Assembly (NCBI GenBank): GCA_036250195.1
Contig: JAVHZZ010000001.1
Location: 398,526,117-398,590,116, forward strand
Direction: 5' to 3'
Length of the DNA stretch: 64,000 bases
Origin: Mixophyes australis
Taxonomy: Eukaryota; Chordata; Amphibia; Anura; Limnodynastidae
Shown here piece by piece: positions 46,740-56,892 of this stretch. Made by a program: the position numbers and the translations under genes. Numbering within the stretch: the stretch's first letter is position 1; each line of letters opens with the position of its first letter. Below the pieces are notes generated by a model, which saw nothing but the letters and a program-made list of their open reading frames with translations, did no database searches and was not told the origin of the DNA.

Positions 46740-47578
46740 TGTTATGTGCGTATTGTCGCTAACCAATAACGATTGTCGAACCTCGATTTGTGTTTCCAAA
46801 GCACAAAGATTTATTCGCAAATAGTAGAATAAATATGCTCAAGCGAAGTAATAGTAAATACAGCCGTTACTTATCGCAGGCGCTCTGGATCCAGTGCAGT
46901 CATTCAATCCTGAAGTCTGGGGACAAGATGTCTGCACTCTGGATCACAAGCTGCTGCTTATATACACAATCAAATACAGTAATACAATGAAGATGGTATA
47001 GCTTGCATCTATTGGTCCGGGTCTCAGGAATGTCCAAGGGGTCGTCAATCATTGGCTGGTTCATCCTAAGGAATCCAAAGGAGGGGGTCATCTCTGCAGG
47101 GGGTATGCTCTGCGCTTCCCGCCAGGATTCCTTAGTTTCAAGTAGTTCATAATTCCCTATCATTCATAACTTGCGTATGCACTCTGCGATTCCCTCGCAG
47201 AGTGAACCAAACAGTGGGATATGTAACAAGGTTCATTATGATACCACTCATGATGTTATTCCTTTAACCCGTTCCGTGTATTTCACTAATATGCATGTAA
47301 CTCTGGTATAACATATAAATACTACTATATTTCGACATAACTGACTATGTGTTGCAACTACCATTAATGTGTACTATTTTATAAGTATGCGTGTTTGTGC
47401 GAATGTATGGTAAAAGACCAATTACTGTTGCTGCCACGTGTAGTGGATGCGTACGCCCTTTCACGCCGTAGCGTGCCCTTGTACAAAGATGCGTACCGTA
47501 CGCATCTTTTCAAACAAAGACAACCAAGTTTGCTAGACTTTAATTGAAATAACTTTATCCAATTTGTTGACCTCGACA
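46740..47578 (-). repeat. ERV 3' LTR
   Basis: Same length and ends as the 5' LTR. On the plus strand it begins TGTTATGTGCG directly after the CTAC duplication. Confidence 0.95.
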
Positions 47579-47579
47579 G

Positions 47580-47590
47580 TTCCACCCTTT
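47580..47590 (-). other. ERV polypurine tract
   Basis: The minus strand reads AAAGGGTGGAA, one base before the 3' LTR, and is the likely plus-strand primer. It lies just after the env stop. Confidence 0.75.
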
Positions 47591-47607
47591 GATAGTGTAA
47601 TAAACTA

Positions 47608-49398
47608 TCACCCAATCACCGTTTCAAGTTCAGGATTATACAATACTTCTTTACAGACCATGATCTCGGTATCTGGTACCACCCTTTCAGTCTCTTTCTC
47701 AGTGTCACTCCTATGAGACCATTTTCCACACTTCAACACAGTAGGAACACATTTGACAACTAAACCAATTGCTAAGATGACACCCAGTATAAGGAGAAGG
47801 AACTTACCTACACTCGCAATCATTTCCTGTACCCACTCCCCCAGACCGGAGAACCATTTTGCTGGGTTCAACCATGAGAACCAACCCGCCACCTTTTCCC
47901 CGACCTCATATAACGAAGAATTATGGCTCTTTCGAAATTCCCATTTCAGCTGCAAAATTTCATCCATCTTCCGGTCTATAACCTCTTTAGGGTCATCAGT
48001 ATTATTAGTAATGTACGTGCAACATTTGACACCGAACTGGGTGGCCAGTGTCACACAGTACCCACCAGTAATAGAGGTGAGATAATTTAGTACCAGTCTA
48101 TGTTGCACCAACTCTTTCTTGTACGCTTGTAGCTCCCTTCCAGTATACCTGAAAGTGTCATCATACATCTCGGTGATATTATCTATTAATTTGGCTAGGT
48201 CTTGGATATATTTAAAGTTTAATGTTCCCCGAGCGGTCCTGGTGAGATCTAGAGCGACCATAACTTGGAAACCAGCAGTTTCACTAATCAATTTTGTAGC
48301 TATGGGTTCCTCACCAGGAATCATATTTCTCTTGCCACGGTGTTCATACTGTGTGTGTATGTATGGTGGTGATGTAGTCTTGTGAATATCTACCATTTCG
48401 TCATGAGTAATAGTCATGATTTCAGGAACCAGTTTAGCTAAGAAACACAAGCCCTTGGAACTCGGAGTCACCCAGGAATAAGCTTTTCTTCCACAAACAA
48501 AATACACATCCTCAGGGAGAACATAAGGGATGGTATGCCCATGAATTATGTCACACAGAGTTTTGATAAAACTACCCATGCCTAGTGTCTCCATCTGCTC
48601 TAGACATGTGTCGGCATTAATGACATTTTCACATTTATCTGTAGAGACTTTTCCAATGGATACCTTCTTATGTTTGGTTATACGCCCTAACTTGTGACTT
48701 CCATCAGCATTCCTGCCTAGTAGTGACCTTGTGAGTCTCTCTCTAAAATGAGTGTGGCGAGCCATTGTCTGATCTGATAGGTCAGCCTCCCAATTCTCCA
48801 GGCGCTTTGCATGAGATATGTTTAGGCACAGCAAAGATCTGCCTATGGAGTATTGTCGAAGCGTCAGACTAGGGGACCTAGTGTTATTGTACCTCCCTTC
48901 TATGGGCCTCCCACCCCTTAATTCGAGTACTTCGGATATGTTTAGAGGGAATGGCACTAGTCCTATGTTATGCTGCCCTTGAGGCACGTGAGAGCACACC
49001 CAACACTCGGTTTGGTTTAGCACCTTACCCACCAGGGAGTGATAATCCTCCAAAGGATGCCCGCCTATATTCAGAGTACTGGGGGACTGGCATCGTTGGA
49101 TGCATCTCTCTTTAACTAGGGAGTTGCAGAACTTGCAGATACAATACTCATCAGACAATAGCCCCTCACACTGCCTCCGAGTTCCTGAGCTAGCAGACCT
49201 TTTCATAACCCCTGGACCAAGTTTGATAATGGGCTGTTCAGAGTATCCTATTAACTTTTCTTCGGCCTTCATTTCATCCGTATCACTCCCAGAACTCTCC
49301 TCCGTCCTCCATCCTCCTTCACAAAAATAGAATGTCCTAGAAAAAGTAAAAACAAGGAAAATCCTGGAACAAAAGAAAAACAAAAACTGCCACTCCAT
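47608..49398 (-). CDS. env: ERV Env glycoprotein, open
   Basis: I prefer ATG 49398 because a hydrophobic signal peptide (WQFLFFFCSRIFLVF) follows at once; the frame is open from 49446. Numbered from 49446: CWVC at 148-151 in the surface subunit, a basic RGKR cleavage site at 370-373, a C-X10-CC motif (C464, C475, C476) in the transmembrane subunit, a membrane helix at about 547-567 and a ~45-residue cytoplasmic tail. Several N-glycosylation sites occur (for example N144, N187, N423, N481). The protein would mediate receptor binding and membrane fusion. The stretch after the cleavage site is not strongly hydrophobic. No stop is seen. Confidence 0.92.
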   Translation of the reverse strand: MEWQFLFFFCSRIFLVFTFSRTFYFCEGGWRTEESSGSDTDEMKAEEKLIGYSEQPIIKLGPGVMKRSASSGTRRQCEGLLSDEYCICKFCNSLVKERCIQRCQSPSTLNIGGHPLEDYHSLVGKVLNQTECWVCSHVPQGQHNIGLVPFPLNISEVLELRGGRPIEGRYNNTRSPSLTLRQYSIGRSLLCLNISHAKRLENWEADLSDQTMARHTHFRERLTRSLLGRNADGSHKLGRITKHKKVSIGKVSTDKCENVINADTCLEQMETLGMGSFIKTLCDIIHGHTIPYVLPEDVYFVCGRKAYSWVTPSSKGLCFLAKLVPEIMTITHDEMVDIHKTTSPPYIHTQYEHRGKRNMIPGEEPIATKLISETAGFQVMVALDLTRTARGTLNFKYIQDLAKLIDNITEMYDDTFRYTGRELQAYKKELVQHRLVLNYLTSITGGYCVTLATQFGVKCCTYITNNTDDPKEVIDRKMDEILQLKWEFRKSHNSSLYEVGEKVAGWFSWLNPAKWFSGLGEWVQEMIASVGKFLLLILGVILAIGLVVKCVPTVLKCGKWSHRSDTEKETERVVPDTEIMVCKEVLYNPELETVIG

Positions 49399-49455
49399 CG
49401 CTGGAAAGATAGTTCTGAGGCAACGTCTCTGGTTCGGGTGTCTCAACTGCAGGCT

Positions 49456-52400
49456 TTAGGTCTCCCGGAACAGGCTCACAAGTGACAGCTCTATGTCGTC
49501 GGTCTGAGTCTTGTCTTGCACTTTCTCCGGATTATGGACTCTCCTGCAGTGGGTGGAATGGACCCAAGTGTCTCTCTCTGCAACCTTCAGTGATGTAGTA
49601 CTGGTCAGCAGCACTTGGTACGGGCCTTCCCAACGGTCTGTTAAACAACCTGAACGTAAGAAATTGCGGATCATAACATAGTCTCCAGGTTCAACATCAT
49701 GACAGTTCGTCTCTGGCATACCAGGTGACAGCATTTTTAGTTTTTGTTGTTGTTGTTTCAGCTGTCTACTCATTCTTATAAGATATTGTACAGTCACTTC
49801 ATTATTACACTTTAAGTCGTCTTGTGGACTCACGATCAAATGAGGTTGTCGTCCGAACAGTATCTCAAAGGGGGACAGATTAAGAGGAGGTCTAGGAGTA
49901 GTTCGAATGCTGTGGACGACCAACGGCAAAGCCTCAGGCCATGCCAACCCAGTTTCAGCCATTATCTTACCTAGTTTGTTCTTGATAGTACCGTTTACTC
50001 TCTCCACCTTACCACTGGCTTGTGGTTGGTAAGGGGTGTGAAGTCTGCTACTGATTCCCATGAGTTTACACATATTTTGGAAGATATCACCAGTAAAATG
50101 GGTACCCCTATCACTTTCAATGATTCTAGGGATACCGAACCTACACACAAAGTCTTGTACAATTTTCTTTGCAGTGAACACAGCAGTATTAGTGGCTGCC
50201 GGATATGCTTCTACCCAACCGGAAAACACATCAATACACACTAACACATACTTTAGATTCCTGCACGGTGGTAATTGGATATAGTCAATTTGTATTACCT
50301 GAAAAGGTCCGTCTGTAGGAGGGATGTGGGATGGCTCAGTTGGAATAGTTTTCCCAACATTTTTCCTCAAACAAGTAAGACATGACATTGCTTTCTTACC
50401 AGCTTGAGAGGAAAATCCGGGAGCACACCAGTATGCTCTCACCAGTTTGCACATACCTTCTTTACCCAGGTGAGTCAGGCCGTGTGCTGCTTCAGCCAGG
50501 CTTGGATAGTATGTTCGGGGAGCTACAGGCTTACCTTGTCCATCCCTCCAGAGTCCTGAGGACTCTTGACCACATCCCTTCGCCTTCCAGACCGCCTTCT
50601 CCTGCAGGGAACACAAATCTTGCATTTCAATTAATTTCTGCGTGTCTAATGTCTGAAAAACCATCATAGTCTCGGTCGATACAGTCATAGGTTGCCCTGC
50701 TGCCCATTTAGCCGCTTCGTCTGCCCTGTTGTTGCCTAATGACACTGGGTCTTCTTCAAAGGTATGGGCTTTGCACTTTATGATGGCTACTGTTCTGGGT
50801 AACTGTATCGCTGTCAGAAGTCCTTTTATGTGTTGTGAGTGTGCCACTGGTGTACCTGCTGCTGTCGTAAAGTTTCTAAGACGCCAAAGGGCCCCAAAAT
50901 CGTGCACTACCCCGAAGGCGTACCTAGAGTCAGTATATATATTGGCTGATTTACCCTCTGCCAGTTCACACGCTCTCCTTAGTGCTACTAGTTCCGCCAC
51001 CTGGGCTGAGTGAGGTGGACCAAGGGGTTCAGCTTCTACCACATCCTGATCGTCTACAACAGCGTAACCAGTACATAGCTCTCCTGTCTCTGTCTGTCTA
51101 TGGCAACTTCCGTCTGTATAAAACGTAAAATCTACATTTTCTAAGGGGGTGTCACGTATGTCGGGCCTTGCAGTAAAGGTCTGATTCAGGTGTTCCATAC
51201 AGTCATGCGTGTCAGTATTCTTGCCTAACTCATCATCAACCAGGGTCTCCTCACCTCCCACCCTTTGTGTCTCTTGAGACACACACGGAAGGTATGTAGC
51301 TGGATTTAAGGTGTTACATCGTCTGATGGTGATGTTTGAGGGTGCCATCAGGGCTAGTTCCCATTTTGTGAATCTAGCTGAAGAAACATGTCTGGTTTGG
51401 GCTGAATTTAACAGAGCTGATACGGCATGGGGTGTATAGATGGTTGAATTATGACCTAATACTACATCCTCGCTCTTACTTACTAAAAGGGCCGTTGCTG
51501 CTACACTTCTGAGACATGTTGGGAGTGACCTTGCCACATTGTCTAATTGTGCACTGTAGTATGCTACCGGTCTGCAAGTGTCACCATGTTTCTGTGCGAG
51601 GACACCTGCTGCACAGCCATCAGCTTCTGTACAAAATAGCTCAAAAGGCTTTTCATAATCAGGTATTCCCAATGCAGGTGCTCTTGTCAGACTATCTTTA
51701 AGGTTAAAAAACACTTGCTCTGACTCTTCTGTGTGTACAACACGTTCTGGTTTTGAGGAAGAGACTAGCTCCTGCAATGGTAATGGCAGAATAGAAAAAC
51801 CTGGGATCCAGGACCTACAGTATCCACACATTCCCAAGAAAGTACGAATCTGCTTCTGGCTCTGCGGCAGGGTCATGTGTTGCATGGCCTCAATTCTGTC
51901 GGTTGTCAGGTGTCTTAGCCCCTTAGTGAGGCAGTGTCCTAAGTATTTGACCTTAGTCTGACATGGCTGTAATTTATCCTTTGCCACCTTGTGCCCTGTT
52001 TGTGAAAGATGAAGCAACAACAATTTAGTATCATGTAAACATGACATAAAAGAATCAGAGCACAACAACAAATCGTCCACATATTGAATTAGAACAGACC
52101 CATTGTGGGGTTGAAAGGATTGCAAACAGTCATGTAAGGCTTGGGAGAAAATACTGGGGCTGTCAATGAACCCCTGGGGTAGTCTGGTCCATGTGTATTG
52201 CACTCCCCTGTAGGAGAATGCAAAAAGGTATTGGCAGTCAGGGTGAAGAGGGACTGAGAAGAAAGCAGAACATAGATCAATGACAGTAAAATGACTGGCA
52301 GACAGTGGAATCTGCATGAGGATGACAGCTGGATTCGGCACTACGGGGAATTGGCTCTCAACAACTTTGTTAATTCCCCTTAAGTCCTGGACTAATCTAT

Positions 52401-53139
52401 AGCCCCTCCCCCCACTCTTCTTCACAGGGAAAATGGGACTATTTGCTGTACTGGCTGTACGAATTAAAATCCCTTGTTGTAACAGCCTCTCAATAACAGA
52501 ATATACCCCTAGTTCCACCTCCGGTTTTAATGGATACTGTGGGATTTTTGGAGCTATCCTACCACTTTTTAGATTGACCATGACAGGGGCTACGTTTGCC
52601 ATCAGTCCAGTGTCCTGTCCATCTCTGGTCCATAGGGAACCTGATATTTCCAGCAACATCCCCTTTACTTGAGATGGACTTTGTTCTATAACAGGAGAGT
52701 GTAACATTAACCTTTGAGGGGTGTCCAATATGTCCTGTACCTCATGTGCAACCTTCTCGGGTATATCTAGGAACACACCATCTGAAGTACAGTATATGAC
52801 ACATCCCATTTTACATAACAAGTCTCTCCCTAGCAAGTTAGTAGGAGCCGCTGCAGCTAAGAGAAACGAATGCTTAGTATGCAGAGGCCCGATAGTAACT
52901 TCGGCGGGTTTAGTTAGAGGATAATGTAGCACTTTTCTCGTTACCCCCATAGCTGGAATAGTTTTACTGGTCACCTGTAGGTTGAAAGGAGAGGTTATCA
53001 CAGATCGGGCCGCCCCTGTATCTACAAGAAAAGTTTGTTTCCTTCCAGCTATGTCAACTATCATTGTTGGTTCTTCACTCTGACTCTCAGTTAACCTCAC
53101 TGGCTGTAGACTACAGGTATGACCTGACCCTACCGCTGA
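49456..53139 (-). CDS. pol: ERV Pol (protease-RT-RNase H-integrase), open
   Basis: The frame is open from 53139 and overlaps the end of gag by 10 bp in the -1 frame. It has no stop for about 1227 codons. Numbered from the GTG at 53100: protease DTGA 27-30; RT LPQGF 307-311 and YVDD 340-343; RNase H D663, E703, D724, D794; integrase H873, H877, C907, C910 and D939, D997, E1033 (DD35E); a GPY motif near 1159-1161. All catalytic residues expected for the family are present. Pol would be made as a Gag-Pol fusion, but how the frame is changed is not evident. The upstream stop in gag would block that fusion in this copy. Confidence 0.93.
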   Translation of the reverse strand, partial: SAVGSGHTCSLQPVRLTESQSEEPTMIVDIAGRKQTFLVDTGAARSVITSPFNLQVTSKTIPAMGVTRKVLHYPLTKPAEVTIGPLHTKHSFLLAAAAPTNLLGRDLLCKMGCVIYCTSDGVFLDIPEKVAHEVQDILDTPQRLMLHSPVIEQSPSQVKGMLLEISGSLWTRDGQDTGLMANVAPVMVNLKSGRIAPKIPQYPLKPEVELGVYSVIERLLQQGILIRTASTANSPIFPVKKSGGRGYRLVQDLRGINKVVESQFPVVPNPAVILMQIPLSASHFTVIDLCSAFFSVPLHPDCQYLFAFSYRGVQYTWTRLPQGFIDSPSIFSQALHDCLQSFQPHNGSVLIQYVDDLLLCSDSFMSCLHDTKLLLLHLSQTGHKVAKDKLQPCQTKVKYLGHCLTKGLRHLTTDRIEAMQHMTLPQSQKQIRTFLGMCGYCRSWIPGFSILPLPLQELVSSSKPERVVHTEESEQVFFNLKDSLTRAPALGIPDYEKPFELFCTEADGCAAGVLAQKHGDTCRPVAYYSAQLDNVARSLPTCLRSVAATALLVSKSEDVVLGHNSTIYTPHAVSALLNSAQTRHVSSARFTKWELALMAPSNITIRRCNTLNPATYLPCVSQETQRVGGEETLVDDELGKNTDTHDCMEHLNQTFTARPDIRDTPLENVDFTFYTDGSCHRQTETGELCTGYAVVDDQDVVEAEPLGPPHSAQVAELVALRRACELAEGKSANIYTDSRYAFGVVHDFGALWRLRNFTTAAGTPVAHSQHIKGLLTAIQLPRTVAIIKCKAHTFEEDPVSLGNNRADEAAKWAAGQPMTVSTETMMVFQTLDTQKLIEMQDLCSLQEKAVWKAKGCGQESSGLWRDGQGKPVAPRTYYPSLAEAAHGLTHLGKEGMCKLVRAYWCAPGFSSQAGKKAMSCLTCLRKNVGKTIPTEPSHIPPTDGPFQVIQIDYIQLPPCRNLKYVLVCIDVFSGWVEAYPAATNTAVFTAKKIVQDFVCRFGIPRIIESDRGTHFTGDIFQNMCKLMGISSRLHTPYQPQASGKVERVNGTIKNKLGKIMAETGLAWPEALPLVVHSIRTTPRPPLNLSPFEILFGRQPHLIVSPQDDLKCNNEVTVQYLIRMSRQLKQQQQKLKMLSPGMPETNCHDVEPGDYVMIRNFLRSGCLTDRWEGPYQVLLTSTTSLKVAERDTWVHSTHCRRVHNPEKVQDKTQTDDIELSLVSLFRET

Positions 53140-54749
53140 CTATTGATTTCCCGCGCAGCATTTGCTGCCGTAATATGCGCGGGTAGATGTGAGTCTTCTA
53201 GTCTATGTGAATCCCTCCTTGGAGGATATCTATGTGACCCACCTTTCTGTGTATTGAGTCTTTCCTTTTTACACTCTCTAGCGTAATGTCCTTCCTCGTT
53301 ACAGTTGAAACACCTGATCACTTTAGGTTTCCTGTTATATGGGTTGTATGCTGGTGGTCGTGTATGCACCCTTTCTAGAGCCTGTATACTTACCATCGTT
53401 AACCTATCACTTTTCTCCTCCTTTTTTCTAAAAAGGTTTTTGTCATGCTCCACAGCAGACTCCCTAAGAGAGTCTACCGTGACGCCTCTCCAATTAGGTA
53501 ATGTGGTTTGTACTCTCGTCTTTAAATTTTCTCTAAGGCCTTCCATCAGTACCCCTACAGCTACCTCTCTGTGATGTGGGTCCTCACTTATGTTGGATAT
53601 CCCAGTAAATCGTGCGATCGCTGTTATAGCTCTAGCAAAGTAATCTGAGGCAGTTTCACTATCCTTTTGTTTAATGGTAAAAATCTTACTCCAATTTACT
53701 ACTACTGGAAAACAGATGGCTAAGTGTTTGACAATTTGTTCTATATTCCGTTGGTTAATCTCATCAGTCAAGGTGTAATCTTCCTCCAACAAACAATCTC
53801 CAATAAATGTTTGTATGTTAGTATTGGGAGGAAGACACGCCCTCAACACTACCCGCCAATCCTTACTGGTTGGTTCGTGAGCATTCCCTAAGTCTTTAAC
53901 AAATTTCTGTCATTTAGCTAACTCCTTTCTAGGGTCCGGGAATTCAGTCATAATGGAACGTAATTCTGATCTAGTCCAGGGACAATGCATTGTAACATTT
54001 CTTAAAGGAACTACACCATCCTTATCCGGTTTCCCATTGGGAACTGATATTGTGCGGACCGGGAACGCACCCTCTGGTACACTGACTTCAGGAGACACTA
54101 CAGGATTTACTGGTCCTAGATTTAGAACGCTTTCACTCCTAGTGATCACGCTACTCTCACCTATCTCAGCCATTTTCTCATACTTGCGCTGAGCCTCTAG
54201 TACACTAACAGCATGGGCAATGGCCGAAATCACAGTGGGTTCATCTTCACTTTCAGATACACTTGATTTAAACTGGTTTAAAACAGGATACAACTTAGCA
54301 ATTTTTCTATTTTCAGTTTTAACAACGGCTGTACTTACCCCTCCCGCCACATAAGGTGGTGGGGGCGCGCTTGTGCTGAGTTCGCCACGCTTCGCACCGG
54401 TTACATCCGCCTTGCGCGCGCTTTTCGTCACGCCTACTTCCGGTTTGCATTCGCTGCTCTGCCACGTGTTACTTTCCATTTGCCACAATTTTAAACAATC
54501 ATTATGTTTATTCCTCACTTTCGTTGAGGTAATCAACCATACTTTATCTTTTACGGTATTTAGTACCTCTGCATTAAAACTTCCTATTGTTGGGAAAGGC
54601 CTATCACAAGTTTTGGTCATCTTGACCCACGTGTCACAATACATAGTTGCGTATGCACCATATTTCTTACACATGAGAAACCTCGCTGAACCAATAGGGC
54701 CTTCCTTAGGCAGTACACTGACCATCTCTAGCGTATGCTTAGCACCCAT
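53130..54749 (-). pseudogene. gag: ERV Gag, one in-frame stop
   Basis: The chosen start is ATG 54749, which gives Met-Gly, a myristoylation signal expected for matrix; the frame is open further upstream without a better ATG. A PPPY late-domain motif sits at residues 130-133. An in-frame TGA at 53910-53912 separates the N-terminal ~279 residues from the capsid-nucleocapsid part. The capsid part holds a major-homology-like stretch (Q, E and F spaced as usual in 'IKQKDSETASDYF') and one zinc knuckle CFNCNEEGHYAREC. The total length would be about 539 residues, typical for the group. Gag builds the virion core. The stop is the only break seen. Confidence 0.88.
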
Positions 54750-54778
54750 GTTGAACAATATACCTTCTACCCGGAACA

Positions 54779-54847
54779 CAGACACACCGCAATGCTCTGT
54801 TCCTTCCGGCCAAATGTGAAATACAGACACACCGCAATGCTCTGTTC
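54779..54847 (-). repeat. Duplicated 24-mer upstream of gag
   Basis: The plus-strand 24-mer starting CAGACACACCGCAATGC occurs at 54779-54802 and 54824-54847, a 45-bp period, just before the gag start. Confidence 0.85.
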
Positions 54848-55741
54848 TTTCCACCTAATAATTTCAACTCTGTTGCTACAATCACACCTAGAGATCTCTA
54901 ATGCTCGGTGAACGTATTTCCTTTAGCCGCGTTCACTCGCTTTTCTCGCCCCTGGCGAGAATCCCTAATACATAAATATCACTGTGGGCCCCAAGGGCTA
55001 TCAGCTCCTCGATACCCTGGCTCAACCACAAAAATCTGCTAAGTTTATTATCGCTGGGAGCGCAAGTTAATACAATCAACCTGCCTTTCCAGTATAATTC
55101 CTGCTAGCTGCTTCACCAATTCGCACTAACGGTGCGATCGGATCGCACTGCCTACCAATACTAATTATTAGCAAACCTTGCGTTCTATTGGTAGCGCTTT
55201 GCGAAAACCCGGTTTTCGCATTCGGTATACCTGCCCTGTATACCGTCCTTCAGTTGGGCAATCCGCCTCGTCAGACAGCAACTGAGCACCTCAACAATAA
55301 AACAGTGTATCTACGTTACAACATCACACACTATACACCTTTTCTGCGCAGAAAATCAAAAGTTCCCAACAATAGTAATAATGTCTCAGAGGCTTTCACA
55401 AGTAATTATATTATGCACATATAATAACTATCAAGACGATTGTTTAACCACGTGGCAAATCTACCGGAAGTTCGCGTACGCACAGCAGGAAATACACATA
55501 CGCTAAGCAATGTAATGCAGTTAAAACGCACAATGACAGAAAAAAGAAACAGTTTTCTCTTTTGTCCCTAGGTTCTAGTTAGCGTGCCCTAGATAATGCA
55601 AAACGGACATTCGGTTTCACAACACAGAGTAAAATTCAGGTTTTGAACACCATGCGTTCTTACCAGTTTATGACGCGTCTCCACCCTTTGTTGAGGAACC
55701 GAAATCCGTTGGTCTTGCGTATCATCGGCAACGAAACCTCC

Positions 55742-55759
55742 AAAGCTCACGAGCCCCCA
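55742..55759 (-). other. ERV primer-binding site (tRNA-Pro-like)
   Basis: Three bases inside the 5' LTR the minus strand reads TGGGGGCTCGTGAGCTTT. The first 11 bases equal the classic proline-tRNA primer site; the last 7 diverge. Confidence 0.7.
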
Positions 55760-55832
55760 AATTGTTATGTGCGTATTGTCGCTAACCAATAACGATTGTC
55801 GAACCTCGATTTGTGTTTCCAAAGCACAAAGA

Positions 55833-55838
55833 TTTATT
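55833..55838 (-). terminator. Candidate poly(A) signal in ERV LTR
   Basis: AATAAA on the minus strand, in the expected R/U5 zone. The same signal in the 3' LTR would end the viral transcript. Confidence 0.55.
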
Positions 55839-55978
55839 CGCAAATAGTAGAATAAATATGCTCAAGCGAAGTAATAGTAAATACAGCTGTTACTTATCGC
55901 AGGCGCTCTGGATCCAGTGCAGTCATTCAATCCTGAAGTCTGGGGACAAGATGTCTGCACTCTGGATCACAAGCTGCT

Positions 55979-55990
55979 GCTTATATACAC
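55979..55990 (-). promoter_or_regulatory. Candidate TATA box in ERV 5' LTR
   Basis: The minus strand reads GTGTATATAAGC, about 145 bp upstream of the LTR poly(A) signal, a plausible U3/R spacing. A second TATAAAATAG lies near 56396-56405. Confidence 0.5.
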
Positions 55991-56601
55991 AATCAAATAC
56001 AGTAATACAATGAAGATGGTATAGCTTGCATCTATTGGTCCGGGTCTCAGGAATGTCCAAGGGGTCGTCAATCATTGGCTGGTTCATCCTAAGGAATCCA
56101 AAGGAGGGGGTCATCTCTGCAGGGGGTATGCTCTGCTCTTCCTGCCAGGATTCCTTAGTTTTAAGTAGTTCATAATTCCCTATCATTCATAACTTGCGTA
56201 TGCACTCTGCGATTCCCTCGCAGAGTGAACCAAACAGTGGGATATGTAACAAGGTTCATTATGATACCACTCATGATGTTATTCCTTTAACCCGTTCCGT
56301 GTATTTCACTAATATGCATGTAACTCTGGTATAACATATAAATACTACTATATTTCGACATAACTGACTATGTGTTGCAACTACCATTAATGTGTACTAT
56401 TTTATAAGTATGCGTGTTTGTGCGAATGTATGGTAAAAGACCAATTACTGTTGCTGCCACGTGTAGTGGATGCGTACGCCCTTTCACGCCGTAGCGTGCC
56501 CTTGTACAAAGATGCGTACCGTACGCATCTTTTCAAACAAAGACAACCAAGTTTGCTAGACTTTAATTGAAATGACTTTATCCAATTTGTTGACTTCGAC
56601 A

Positions 56602-56892
56602 CTACTCCGGCCATTGGTGCTTAACAGGTTCTTTGTACCTCCATCTCGACCTCCTCCAGTTCAAACCTCCTCTGGAACAGAGTTTGAGATAAGCCGGATT
56701 CTGGATGTCCGTATTCGCTATGGGCGACAACAGTTCCTTGTGCACTGGAAGGGATTTGGTCCGGAAGAAAGATCTTGGGTGGATAAACCGGACCTTCATG
56801 CTCCTCAGTTACTCAAGAGATTCCTTCAAACAAGTGGAGGAGGAGGGCATACTGTCAGGCGCCGCTCGGCGGCCGCCCGCCCGTCTGCATAG
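56602..56892 (+). pseudogene. pol: Gypsy Pol, 3' part (chromodomain)
   Basis: This continues the integrase frame once the provirus and one CTAC copy are discounted; the phase is exactly preserved. It carries FEISRILDVR...QFLVHWKGFG, the chromodomain that in chromoviruses steers integration to modified histones. The stop codon (56890-56892) lies about 40 bp inside the 3' LTR. Confidence 0.9.

Larger units (their letters stand above)
46740..56601 (-). mobile_element. Endogenous retrovirus (gamma/class I-like), full-length
   Basis: It lies on the minus strand inside the gypsy pol gene. LTRs of 839 bp each bound it, with the 4-bp duplication CTAC (46736-46739 and 56602-56605). Its order is 5' LTR, primer-binding site, ~1-kb leader, gag, pol, env, purine tract, 3' LTR. 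A tRNA-Pro-like primer site, one Gag zinc knuckle, a CWVC motif in Env and a 4-bp duplication are gammaretrovirus-like traits. The unusual TM cysteine motif leaves its exact genus open. LTRs differ at about 6 positions, so it is young. Confidence 0.95.
55763..56601 (-). repeat. ERV 5' LTR
   Basis: In element orientation it runs TGTCGAAGTCAAC... to ...CGCACATAACA. It differs from the 3' LTR at about 6 of 839 positions with no indel. The candidate core promoter and poly(A) signal are listed separately. Confidence 0.95.

Noticed and set aside
48119..55424. Several 60-150-codon plus-strand frames across the provirus
   Set aside because: Shadows of the minus-strand gag, pol and env genes.
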